Source: a bacterium (GTDB lineage: Bacteria; SZUA-79; Acidulodesulfobacterales; Acidulodesulfobacteraceae). From it: DNA of 12,174 nucleotides. The notes below the pieces were generated by a model that was not told where the DNA came from, made no database searches, and saw nothing but the letters and a program-made list of their open reading frames with translations. Where the stretch lies: positions 1-12,174 of the forward strand of contig JAJZJD010000024.1 in assembly GCA_021828445.1 (NCBI GenBank), read 5' to 3'. Made by a program: the position numbers and the translations under genes. Below are positions 1-7,668 of this stretch, one piece after another; the first letter of the stretch is position 1, and every line of letters begins with the position of its first letter.

Positions 1-1966
1 TATAACCCAGCAGGTAGCAAAAACTATTCTCGTTCCTTATCAAAGAACGTATATTTGGAAACTGAGGGAAGCAATTTTAGCATACAGGGTTGCGGATAAT
101 TTATCTAAAAACGATATATTAAATATATACCTTAATCAGATTTATTTGGGCAACAATGCCTATGGAATACAGGCGGCTTCGCTGACGTACTTCGGGGTGC
201 CCGTATGGAAACTTACCCTGCCGGAAGCCGCTATGCTCGGCGGATTGCCGCAGGCTCCGTCTTTTTTAGACCCGTATATTCATTATAAAGATGCGAAAAG
301 AAGACAGAAATATGTGTTGTTTCAGATGGCAAACGACGGATTTATAACGAAAGCTCAGGCCGAACAAGCTTATAAAACAAAGCTTGTTTTTAGGAATTTT
401 TTTCAATATTACGGCGTAGCGCCATATTATCTCGCCTTTATTAAACAGGAAATTATAAGCAAATACGGAAAACCGGTTTATAAAGAAGGCGGCTTAAAAA
501 TATACGCTGCGTTAAGCGCAAGGGCGCAGATGTATGCGAATAAAGCGGTTAAAGCCGGTTTATCCAAGCTGTCGCACGAATACGGCTACACGGGACCTTT
601 GCATAAATATTCTTACGGCGAAATGCTTAGTAAAATAAAAGACGAAAAAAACCGGATCGATTATTTATATGAAGGCGGTTTATATAAAGGTTTTGTTACG
701 TCGATTTCTAAAAACGGCCAGGCCGCCTATGTAGCGGTAGGAAAATTTAAAGGAATACTTCCAGTGTCTAATATGAGATGGGCATCCCATTTTCAAAGAT
801 ACGTTTATTTTGCATACAGAACTATTAATAACGTCAATCAGGCCTTAAAACCGGGTTATGAAATACTCGTCAAATTTGACGGCTGGAACAAAAGCCATAT
901 ACCGGTTTTTTCTTTGGAAGAAAAAGATGTTATAGAGGGCGCCCTGGTTTCCTTGGATCCTAAAAACGGTTTTGTGCGGGCAATGGTCGGCGGAATAAGC
1001 TTTCATCAGACTCAGTTTAATAGGGCGCTTTACGCTAAAAGGCAGACCGGCTCCGCTTTTAAGCCCATAGTTTATGCCGAAGCCCTTACGGAAGGTTATA
1101 CCCCTTCATCAATTATCAATAATACGCCTGTAATATATCCTACCGGAGTGCCGGGAAAATATTACAAACCGCACAATTTCTCAAGAAGATTTACGGGACC
1201 CACTACGCTTCTTATAGGATTGGCGCATTCTATAGACGTGGTGGCGGTCAAACTGCTTAAAAAAGCAGGTATCGATAAAGTTGCGCATCTTGCAAACGAA
1301 ATGGGTATTCATCACGTAGTCAAAAACTTAACTATGGCTCTCGGCTCTTCAAGCGTTCGCCTGATAGACTTAACCGATGCTTATACGTCGTTTGCAAACG
1401 GAGGCAAAGAATGTAAGCCGGTTTTTATAATTAGAATATTGACTCCAGGCGGAAAAGAGCTTTATAGTTATACTCCTAAATGCAGGCAGGTTTTATCGCC
1501 TCAAGTCGCTTACGTTCTGACGAATATGCTGGAAAGGGTTATAACTAACGGGACAGGAGTTACCATTGGAAATATTCGGAAAATTACGCCTTACGTAGCC
1601 GGCAAAACCGGCTCTTCAAGTCAATATAGGGACGGCGTATTTATGGGATATACTTCTTCTTTAGTCACAGGGGTCTGGACGGGTCTGGACGATTTTCACT
1701 CTATGGGCAGGTTTATGGTAGGAGCTATAACCGCGGCGCCTATATGGAACGCCTATATGGCCAAAGCGCTTTATATTTACCCGCCTCAGGCATTTTCTAT
1801 ACCTAAAGGAATAGTTTTTGCGGAAATTAATCCGCATACCGGTTTAATAGCGGATTCCAGCTATAAAGACCCTGTACTTATGCCCTATATTAAAGGCACC
1901 GAACCTACTGAAACCGTAAAGAAGAAAAAGATTAAAAACCCGCAGTCGTTTTTTGGATTATTTTAA
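1..1966 (+). CDS. mrcA: Penicillin-binding protein 1A family, bifunctional transglycosylase/transpeptidase (5' end missing)
   Basis: Class A PBP that polymerises lipid II into glycan strands and cross-links them at the outer face of the inner membrane. The frame is open from base 2, where the first codons read ITQQVAK, the end of the GT51 GGSTITQQ motif. The membrane anchor and the first catalytic Glu therefore lie upstream. The 654 visible residues give: the rest of GT51 (LSKNDILNIYLNQIYLG, then AYGIQAAS), an OB-like insert (about residues 222-310), and the transpeptidase with SxxK as SAFK (1052-1063) and KTGSS from 1604. The second motif, normally SxN, reads S-I-D at 1229-1237. The tail is Lys-rich and ends SFFGLF. 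A TTG at 146 (in YLGNN) is internal, not the start. The family call is firm; the choice of mrcA over another class A name is by resemblance. Confidence 0.95.
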   Translation, partial: ITQQVAKTILVPYQRTYIWKLREAILAYRVADNLSKNDILNIYLNQIYLGNNAYGIQAASLTYFGVPVWKLTLPEAAMLGGLPQAPSFLDPYIHYKDAKRRQKYVLFQMANDGFITKAQAEQAYKTKLVFRNFFQYYGVAPYYLAFIKQEIISKYGKPVYKEGGLKIYAALSARAQMYANKAVKAGLSKLSHEYGYTGPLHKYSYGEMLSKIKDEKNRIDYLYEGGLYKGFVTSISKNGQAAYVAVGKFKGILPVSNMRWASHFQRYVYFAYRTINNVNQALKPGYEILVKFDGWNKSHIPVFSLEEKDVIEGALVSLDPKNGFVRAMVGGISFHQTQFNRALYAKRQTGSAFKPIVYAEALTEGYTPSSIINNTPVIYPTGVPGKYYKPHNFSRRFTGPTTLLIGLAHSIDVVAVKLLKKAGIDKVAHLANEMGIHHVVKNLTMALGSSSVRLIDLTDAYTSFANGGKECKPVFIIRILTPGGKELYSYTPKCRQVLSPQVAYVLTNMLERVITNGTGVTIGNIRKITPYVAGKTGSSSQYRDGVFMGYTSSLVTGVWTGLDDFHSMGRFMVGAITAAPIWNAYMAKALYIYPPQAFSIPKGIVFAEINPHTGLIADSSYKDPVLMPYIKGTEPTETVKKKKIKNPQSFFGLF

Positions 1967-2003
1967 TTAATGCAGAATAATTTTTATAAAAAATATACCG
2001 CTA

Positions 2004-3059
2004 ATGGATAAATTGGATAATTTAGTTGACGGATACGGCAGAAGATTAACGTATCTCAGGATAAGCGTTACCGACAGGTGCAATTTAAGATGCGTTTACT
2101 GCATGCCCGAATCCGGCGTTTCCCTTATCAATCACGAAGATATTATTTCATATGAAGATATCTTAAGGTTAGCGCGCATTCTTTCAAGGCACGGCGTAAA
2201 CAAAGTCAGGATAACAGGCGGAGAGCCTTTGGCAAGAAAAGGATTGACCGATTTTGTGAAAAAACTTGCCGAAATACAAGGGTTAAGCGATATTTCCATG
2301 ACTACAAACGGCATTCTTTTCGATAAGTATGCTCACGGCTTATTCGATGCGGGATTAAAAAGGATAAATATAAGTTTAGACTCCTTAAACGAAAAAAAGT
2401 TTAAAAAAATTACCAGAACCGGCAGTCTTGAAACCGTCTTGAAGAACATAGAGCTTGCAAAAAAAATAGGTTATAATCCGGTTAAAATCAATACGGTTTT
2501 AATAAGAGGAATCAACGACGACGAAATTATAGATTTCGTAAATTTTGCAAGAAAATTTGAACTTAATTTAAGATTTATAGAATATATGCCTATCGGAGGA
2601 AATATAGCGGATGCAGTGTCTTCGCAAGAGATTGAAGAAAAAATAAAATTAGAGTTTGAAGATTTTAAGCCCAAAAAATTAAAAATAAAATATAATAACG
2701 TATCGGACGAAAATGTTTACGATAATAAATTAAGCGTTTACGACGGCGTAAGCAGGTTGTTCGGTTTTGACGACGGCAATGATGCGGTTATAGGTTTTAT
2801 AAGTCCTATGTCTGAGCATTTTTGCGGCGGCTGCAACAGGCTAAGGCTGACGGCCTCCGGAAATCTGAGGCTTTGTCTTTTTTACGACGATGAGTATAAT
2901 ATTAAAGATATTTTAAAAGAAAGCGACGACGAAATTGTTTTCGAAAAAATTTCTAATATCGTTAAGTTAAAACATTTCAAGCATAACTTTAACGAAAAAA
3001 TGGAAAAAAAAGGAGATATATCCTGGGCTAACGATTTTATGAACGCAATCGGCGGGTAA
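2004..3059 (+). CDS. moaA: GTP 3',8-cyclase MoaA (radical SAM, molybdenum cofactor synthesis)
   Basis: Radical SAM enzyme that rearranges GTP to 3',8-cyclo-dihydro-GTP, the first step of molybdopterin synthesis (with MoaC), in the cytoplasm. The N-terminal cluster motif is C26-x3-C30-x2-C33 in TDRCNLRCVYCMP, followed by the SAM-binding ITGGEPL. The C-terminal cluster is C274-x2-C277-x13-C291 in HFCGGCNRLRLT, with the Arg residues that contact GTP. The protein ends in Gly-Gly (residues 350-351), the tail MoaA needs for activity. At 351 residues it is slightly longer than the usual 325-340; the extra lies in a Lys/Asn-rich stretch near residues 217-250. It starts 37 bases after the PBP stop, with no clear ribosome binding site ahead of the ATG. 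No other moa or mod gene is nearby, so it looks like a lone locus. Confidence 0.96.
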   Translation: MDKLDNLVDGYGRRLTYLRISVTDRCNLRCVYCMPESGVSLINHEDIISYEDILRLARILSRHGVNKVRITGGEPLARKGLTDFVKKLAEIQGLSDISMTTNGILFDKYAHGLFDAGLKRINISLDSLNEKKFKKITRTGSLETVLKNIELAKKIGYNPVKINTVLIRGINDDEIIDFVNFARKFELNLRFIEYMPIGGNIADAVSSQEIEEKIKLEFEDFKPKKLKIKYNNVSDENVYDNKLSVYDGVSRLFGFDDGNDAVIGFISPMSEHFCGGCNRLRLTASGNLRLCLFYDDEYNIKDILKESDDEIVFEKISNIVKLKHFKHNFNEKMEKKGDISWANDFMNAIGG

Positions 3060-3069
3060 TAAATTTATG

Positions 3070-3098
3070 ACGGGGACAGAATTGAATTCTATCCACGT
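3070..3098. repeat. Imperfect palindrome in the moaA-gyrA gap
   Basis: Two 14-base arms (3070-3083 and 3085-3098) flank one G. The left arm begins ACGGGGACAG and the right arm ends TATCCACGT. They pair at 12 of 14 positions, with a perfect 6-1-6 core (AGAATT-G-AATTCT). It starts 10 bases after the moaA stop. The GGGGACAG run stands out against the AT-rich surroundings. There is no T-tract after it, so it is a poor intrinsic terminator. It looks like a decayed REP-type or insertion-element-end palindrome, or an operator for gyrA. Only one copy occurs in the window. Confidence 0.6.
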
Positions 3099-3117
3099 AT
3101 TTAAATAAATAAATACA

Positions 3118-3123
3118 AAGGAG
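3118..3123 (+). promoter_or_regulatory. Ribosome binding site of gyrA
   Basis: AAGGAG, 7 bases before the TTG at 3131. It fixes the TTG as the start, because no ATG lies nearby and the protein already begins at the usual GyrA N-terminus. Confidence 0.85.
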
Positions 3124-3130
3124 AAAAATT

Positions 3131-5566
3131 TTGGAGCAAACAAGCATTATCAACATTAACATCGAAGACGAAATGAGGCAGTCCTACTTAGATTACGCGA
3201 TGAGCGTTATTATAGGCAGGGCGCTTCCGGAAGTAAAAGACGGTTTAAAGCCCGTTCACAGAAGAATTCTTTTTGCTATGAACGAAATAGGCAACGATTT
3301 TAACAAGCCGTATAAAAAATCCGCAAGAATCGTCGGAGACGTTATAGGTAAATATCATCCGCACGGCGATGCGGCGGTTTACGATGCAACCGTCAGGATG
3401 GCGCAGGATTTTTCTTTAAGATATCCTCTCGTCGACGGACAGGGAAACTTCGGTTCTATAGACGGAGATCCGCCTGCGGCTATGAGATATACGGAAATAA
3501 GGATGACTAAGCTTTCGTCTTTCCTGCTCGACGATATAGATTTTGAAACCGTAGATTTTACTCCGAACTACGACGGTTCTTTGCAGGAACCCGCCGTATT
3601 ACCGGCTAAATTTCCTAATCTTTTAGTAAACGGTTCGTCGGGAATAGCCGTCGGCATGTCTTCAAATATACCTCCGCATAACCTTACGGAGGCCGTGGAT
3701 GCCGTTCTTTATTATATCGATAATCCGGAATGCGTCATAGACGACATTATGCAAATAATTAAAGGTCCGGATTTTCCTACCGGAGGCATTATTTACGGTT
3801 ATTCCGGAATCAATAATTATTTTAACACGGGAAGAGGGCTCGTTAAAGTAAGGGCAAAGCATCATTTTGAAAAAGCAAAAATAATTATTACAGAGATACC
3901 CTACCAGGTAAACAAGTCTAAAATACTTGAACGCATAGCGGAACTCGTCAAGGAAAAAAAGATAGAAGGAATATCGGATCTTCGCGACGAATCGGACAGG
4001 GAAGGAATGAGGGTAGTTATAGAGCTTAAAAGAGACGCAAACGAAACCGTGGTAATGAATAATCTATTTAAACACACTCAGCTTGAAGAAACTTTCGGGG
4101 TAATTTTCCTTGCTATAGTAAATAATCAGCCTAAGATTTTAAATATAAAGGATATGCTGGCTCTTTTCGTAGATTTTAGAAAAGAAGTCGTAACGAAAAG
4201 AACGATATTCGAACTGAAAAAAGCCGAAGCCCGTCTTCATATCTTGGAGGCATTTAAAGTCGTAGCGCAAAATATAGACGAAGTTATAGAACTCATTAAA
4301 ACTTCGGCATCTCCTTCCGCCGCTAAAGAACGCCTTATGCAAAAATACAGCTTTTCCGAAATTCAGGCGCGGGCGGTACTCGACTTAAAATTGGAAAAAA
4401 TCACCAATCTTGAACGCGAACATATCATTAAAGAATATGAAGAAATATTGGATAAAGTAAAAAAATTAAGAGAACTGCTTGCCAGCGAAAAACTTATAAA
4501 AGACGTAATAAAAGAAGAGCTTAAGATTATAAGGGAGAAATTCGGCGACGAAAGAAAGACGGAGATAGTGCCGGAAGAAAACGAAACCGAACTGATAGAC
4601 CTTATTCCGAATGAAGCAATGATCGTTATGATGACCGAAAACGGCTATATAAAAAGGACCAAACTTTCGACTTTCAAGGCGCAAAACAGGGGAGGAAAAG
4701 GTCAGACGGGCATAAAATCAAAAGAGGAAGATTTTGTAGCAAGCTCTTTTTGCGCAAATACGCATGATAATATTCTTTTCATTTCTAACTTTGGAAACGC
4801 CTATAAATTAAACGTTTACTCTATACCGGAAACTCTTAAAACCTCAAAAGGCAAACCGATAGTAAATCTTCTTAACTTGAAAGAAAAGGAAACCGTTTCG
4901 TCCGTGCTTCCCATTAAAAGTTTCGACGTTAATTACTCTATCTTTATCGCGACTAAAAAGGGGCAGATAATAAAAACGTCTTTGGATAAATTTGCGAATA
5001 TCAGAAAAAACGGTTTAATAGCCATAAAACTTAAAGAAGGCGACGAAGTCATAAGCACGCGGATAGTGGACAATGCCTTAAAAAATCAGCTTGTCGTAAT
5101 CGCCACGAAAAACGGGAAATCCCTTTGCGCGGACGTGGATAATTTTAGAACGCTTGGAAGGGGAGCTATGGGCGTAAGAGGCATAGCGCTTTCAAAAAAC
5201 GACGAGGTAGTGTCTATGGACGTGCTTTCTTCGGAAAACGATTATCTTGTCTCTATTACCGAAAAAGGTTACGGCAAAAAAACCATCATGACCGAATTTA
5301 GAAAACAGAGCAGGGGCGGCAAAGGGATAATTGCCGTTAAAACCGGAGCGAGAAACGGATTCGTAGTATCCGTCCTTAAAGCTTCCGGAGACAACGATAT
5401 AATATTAATAACCTCTAACGGTAAAATTATAAGGATTAACGAGTCTAATTTAAGAAGCATAGGAAGAAACACTATGGGCGTAAAATTAGTCAATTTAGAC
5501 GAAACCGAAAGAGTCGTCAGTGCCGTAATATCGTCACACGATATGATGACGGAAGATTATGAATAA
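3131..5566 (+). CDS. gyrA: DNA gyrase subunit A
   Basis: Breakage-reunion subunit of the A2B2 gyrase that introduces negative supercoils. TTG start behind a strong ribosome binding site. The N-terminal domain shows YAMSVIIGRALPEVKDGLKP, then HPHGDAAVYD and the catalytic Tyr at residue 120 in AAMRYTEIRM. A coiled-coil stretch spans about residues 360-480. The C-terminal beta-pinwheel carries the GyrA box as QNRGGKG (518-524, bases 4682-4702; consensus QRRGGKG), which favours GyrA over ParC. A related SRGGKG repeat lies near residue 730. Length 811 is at the short end for GyrA: there is no long acidic tail. Residue 81, equal to E. coli Ser83, is Ala; residue 85, equal to Asp87, is Asp. gyrB is not next to it. 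The last 8 bases overlap gpsA, so the two are probably cotranscribed. Confidence 0.97.
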   Translation: MEQTSIININIEDEMRQSYLDYAMSVIIGRALPEVKDGLKPVHRRILFAMNEIGNDFNKPYKKSARIVGDVIGKYHPHGDAAVYDATVRMAQDFSLRYPLVDGQGNFGSIDGDPPAAMRYTEIRMTKLSSFLLDDIDFETVDFTPNYDGSLQEPAVLPAKFPNLLVNGSSGIAVGMSSNIPPHNLTEAVDAVLYYIDNPECVIDDIMQIIKGPDFPTGGIIYGYSGINNYFNTGRGLVKVRAKHHFEKAKIIITEIPYQVNKSKILERIAELVKEKKIEGISDLRDESDREGMRVVIELKRDANETVVMNNLFKHTQLEETFGVIFLAIVNNQPKILNIKDMLALFVDFRKEVVTKRTIFELKKAEARLHILEAFKVVAQNIDEVIELIKTSASPSAAKERLMQKYSFSEIQARAVLDLKLEKITNLEREHIIKEYEEILDKVKKLRELLASEKLIKDVIKEELKIIREKFGDERKTEIVPEENETELIDLIPNEAMIVMMTENGYIKRTKLSTFKAQNRGGKGQTGIKSKEEDFVASSFCANTHDNILFISNFGNAYKLNVYSIPETLKTSKGKPIVNLLNLKEKETVSSVLPIKSFDVNYSIFIATKKGQIIKTSLDKFANIRKNGLIAIKLKEGDEVISTRIVDNALKNQLVVIATKNGKSLCADVDNFRTLGRGAMGVRGIALSKNDEVVSMDVLSSENDYLVSITEKGYGKKTIMTEFRKQSRGGKGIIAVKTGARNGFVVSVLKASGDNDIILITSNGKIIRINESNLRSIGRNTMGVKLVNLDETERVVSAVISSHDMMTEDYE

Positions 5567-6581
5567 AACCGTGGGAATTATCGGTTCGGGAAGTTTTGGA
5601 ACGGCTTTAGCCGTTAATTTTTCAAAATTTTCGGACGAAGTTTATTTAAAATGCAGGAGTAAAGAGTTTGTAGAAGAACTAAAAATAAAAAGATATAACG
5701 AGTATTATCTTAAGGATGTCAGGCTGGACGAAAATATAACCGTGACCGGCGATTATGGAACCGTCTTTAAAAATTGTAAAATTATATTTTTAACCGTTCC
5801 GTCAAAAGCGCTGAAGAATACTCTTTTAGATATAAAAGAAAACGAAGACAGATTCGATTTCGGCTCTTATATATTTTTAAATACGGCTAAAGGGCTTGGA
5901 GACGAGTCTATGAATTTGCCGAGCGAGGTTTTTAAAGGCGTGTTCGGCGAAAAAATGCTTGCAAGATACGCAGTTTTAAGCGGTCCTAGTTTTGCGGCGG
6001 AAGTCTCAAGGTATCTGCCTACCGCAGTGTGTATTGCTTCGCAAAACGATGAAATTTTAAACGAAATAAAAAATTTTTTTAAAAATGCGGTAAACTTTAG
6101 AGTATATACTTTAAGCGACGTTAAAGGGGTAGAACTTGGGGGATCCCTTAAAAACATAATAGCTATTGCAGCCGGAGTTTCCGACGGGCTTGGACTGGGC
6201 AATAATGCAAGAGCGGCTCTTCTTACCCGCGGTATCGTAGAAATGACGCGGTTCGGCGAGGCTATGGGTGCGGATAGTCAAACTTTTACGGGACTTTCCG
6301 GTATAGGAGATTTAATGCTTACCGCCGCTTCCGACTTAAGCAGAAACAGAACGGTAGGACTCAGGATTGGCAGAGGGGAAAATATAGATTCGATTTTAAG
6401 CGGAATGAAGATGGTTGCGGAAGGAGTTGCGACGACAAAATCGGTGCATAATATAGCTAAAGAAAAAAATATTTATATGCCCATTACCGAAGTGGTTTAC
6501 TCGATTCTTTACGAAGGACTGAAGCCTTCCGACGCCATAATAAAACTTTTGGAAAGAGACATTAAAGACGAGTTTATCTAA
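5559..6581 (+). CDS. gpsA: NAD(P)-dependent glycerol-3-phosphate dehydrogenase
   Basis: Reduces dihydroxyacetone phosphate to sn-glycerol-3-phosphate, the backbone for phospholipids, in the cytoplasm. The Rossmann nucleotide loop is GSGSFG (residues 9-14). Further family motifs are NTAKGL with K111, LSGPSFAAEV (140-149), the catalytic Lys198 in GGSLKNIIAIAAG, LSGIGDLMLT (247-254) and SRNR (261-264). Length 340 is normal. The ATG lies inside the end of gyrA (8-base overlap), with GGAAG at 5551-5555 as ribosome binding site, so translation is likely coupled to gyrA. An 80-base gap follows and separates this gene from the OsmC-led group. Confidence 0.97.
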   Translation: MNKTVGIIGSGSFGTALAVNFSKFSDEVYLKCRSKEFVEELKIKRYNEYYLKDVRLDENITVTGDYGTVFKNCKIIFLTVPSKALKNTLLDIKENEDRFDFGSYIFLNTAKGLGDESMNLPSEVFKGVFGEKMLARYAVLSGPSFAAEVSRYLPTAVCIASQNDEILNEIKNFFKNAVNFRVYTLSDVKGVELGGSLKNIIAIAAGVSDGLGLGNNARAALLTRGIVEMTRFGEAMGADSQTFTGLSGIGDLMLTAASDLSRNRTVGLRIGRGENIDSILSGMKMVAEGVATTKSVHNIAKEKNIYMPITEVVYSILYEGLKPSDAIIKLLERDIKDEFI

Positions 6582-6590
6582 TAATAAATT

Positions 6591-6619
6591 GCCGTATCGG
6601 AAATCAATTCCGGTACAGC
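6591..6619 (+). other. Hairpin in the gpsA-OsmC gap
   Basis: A stem of 9 pairs (6594-6602 with 6608-6616, one G-U) closes a 5-base loop; after one mismatch two further G-C pairs extend the base. It lies 10 bases after the gpsA stop and about 30 bases before the next ribosome binding site. No T-run follows, so it is not a standard intrinsic terminator; it may protect the gpsA 3' end or act in the 5' leader of the next gene. The gap also holds a strong GGAGGAGG (6650-6657) for the OsmC gene. Confidence 0.5.
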
Positions 6620-6661
6620 CGCAAATTGTAAACGTATTCGTCATAAATTGGAGGAGGCATC

Positions 6662-7084
6662 ATGGGGATAAAATTAGAATATCTAAAAAATTTGCAGTTT
6701 AAGGCCGTTTCCGAACATAATGAAAACTATTCTATATTATTGGATACGTCTAAAGATACCGGGGGCGACGAAGCCGGAATTAGGCCGACCGACTTGATTA
6801 TGGTAAGTCTTGCCGGATGCAGTTCTATGGACATAATATCAATTTTAAAGAAAAAAAAGCAAGTCGTAACAGATTTTAAGGTTAACGTTACGGGTGAGAG
6901 GGCAGATACTCATCCGAGAGTTTTTACAAAAATATCCGTAATTTATGAATTTACCGGCGAAAATATTGATGAACAGGCGGTTCAAAGGTCTATAGAACTT
7001 TCTAAAGATAAATACTGCAGCGTCTGGGCTATGCTGAAACAGTGCGTAGATATAGAATGGTCGTATAAAATTAAAAATTGTTAG
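6662..7084 (+). CDS. OsmC/Ohr-superfamily protein (YhfA-like)
   Basis: Small cytoplasmic protein of the OsmC fold, whose best-known members reduce organic hydroperoxides through two cysteines. The two conserved Cys are visible: C53 in SLAGCSSMDIISILKKK and C119 in KYCSVWAML. RPTD before the first Cys is also typical. The AGC-SMD-ILKKK pattern points to the YhfA-like branch rather than true Ohr or OsmC; the substrate of that branch is not settled, so peroxidase activity is inference. Length 140 is normal. Two further Cys (C128 and the final C140) are less usual. The ATG follows a strong GGAGGAGG with 4-7 bases between. It heads the downstream group: the next gene starts 11 bases after its stop. 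Confidence 0.88.
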   Translation: MGIKLEYLKNLQFKAVSEHNENYSILLDTSKDTGGDEAGIRPTDLIMVSLAGCSSMDIISILKKKKQVVTDFKVNVTGERADTHPRVFTKISVIYEFTGENIDEQAVQRSIELSKDKYCSVWAMLKQCVDIEWSYKIKNC

Positions 7085-7087
7085 AGG
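7083..7087 (+). promoter_or_regulatory. Ribosome binding site deciding the start of the AMMECR1 gene
   Basis: AGAGG, 8 bases before the ATG at 7096, overlapping the OsmC stop codon. The in-frame TTG at 7078 has no such site and would lie inside the OsmC gene, so the ATG is preferred. Confidence 0.65.
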
Positions 7088-7095
7088 CGATAAAA

Positions 7096-7668
7096 ATGAA
7101 AAATTACGATTTAACGGAAAACGAAAAGTCGGTTTTGCTGAAAATAGCCAGAAAATCGATAGAGGACAGTTTTAACCGCAGCAAAGATTTATATATTAAC
7201 TCGAAAGACTTAATTTCTTCGTTGACGGATAATCTTAAAGCGGACGCAGGCGTATTCGTTACTCTTAAAACAAAAGGAGAGCAATTAAGGGGATGCATAG
7301 GCAATTTTAACTTTAATATCCCCGTTTATCAAAACGTTTATAACATGGCAAAAGAAGCGGCTTTCAGCGACCCCAGATTTATGCCGATCGACGCTGCCGA
7401 ACTTAAAAACGTCAAAATAGAAATATCCGTTTTGACGCCGCTGCAAAAAATAGACGACCTTGAAAAAATAGAAATAGGCAAACACGGTCTATATATTATA
7501 AAAAACGGTCGTCACGGAGTTCTGCTTCCCCAAGTCGCTGCCGAAAACGATATGGACAGGCGGCAGTTTTTGGAGGCGGTTTCGATGAAAGCCGGTCTTC
7601 CTCCCGACGCTTATAAGCAAGGCGCCGAAATTCTTATTTTTTCGGCTATCGTTTTCGGTGAAAATTAA
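7096..7668 (+). CDS. amrA: AMMECR1-domain protein, AmmeMemoRadiSam system protein A
   Basis: Member of the AMMECR1 family, which occurs in bacteria, archaea and eukaryotes and has no settled biochemical role. In many bacteria it is encoded with a Memo-like protein and a radical SAM protein; neither partner is in this window. The family hallmark LRGCIG is at residues 64-69, with a conserved Cys. FSDPRF (90-95), VKIEISVLTPL (106-116) and HGVLLPQVAAE (140-150) follow, then a C-terminal helix region ending AEILIFSAIVFGE. Length 190 from the ATG (196 from an upstream TTG) matches the stand-alone form. Its TAA shares a base with the ATG of the precorrin-2 dehydrogenase gene (TAATG), so the two are translationally coupled, a hint of a link to tetrapyrrole or redox chemistry. 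Confidence 0.9.
   Translation: MKNYDLTENEKSVLLKIARKSIEDSFNRSKDLYINSKDLISSLTDNLKADAGVFVTLKTKGEQLRGCIGNFNFNIPVYQNVYNMAKEAAFSDPRFMPIDAAELKNVKIEISVLTPLQKIDDLEKIEIGKHGLYIIKNGRHGVLLPQVAAENDMDRRQFLEAVSMKAGLPPDAYKQGAEILIFSAIVFGEN

Noticed and set aside
146..148. TTG as start of the PBP gene
   Set aside because: The frame is open upstream to base 2 and those codons encode conserved GT51 residues, so the true start lies before the window.
1967..2003. Promoter or terminator in the PBP-moaA gap
   Set aside because: The 37 bases hold only a 12-base AT palindrome (1981-1992) and no -35/-10 pair or GC stem; chance in this composition is likely.
3070..3098. Intrinsic terminator of moaA
   Set aside because: The stem has two mismatches and no T-run follows it, so termination by this hairpin is unlikely; it is reported as a repeat instead.
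3131..5566. ParC (topoisomerase IV subunit A) in place of GyrA
   Set aside because: A GyrA box (QNRGGKG) and a full six-blade-length C-terminal domain are present; ParC lacks the canonical box.
5867..6202. Reverse-strand open frame of 111 codons inside gpsA
   Set aside because: It lies wholly within a clearly coding gpsA and its translation is rich in Ser, Pro and Leu with no recognisable motif, as expected of a shadow frame. The other reverse-strand frames in the window were rejected for the same reason.
7078..7080. TTG as start of the AMMECR1 gene
   Set aside because: It lies within the OsmC-like gene and has no ribosome binding site, while the ATG 18 bases downstream has AGAGG at good spacing.
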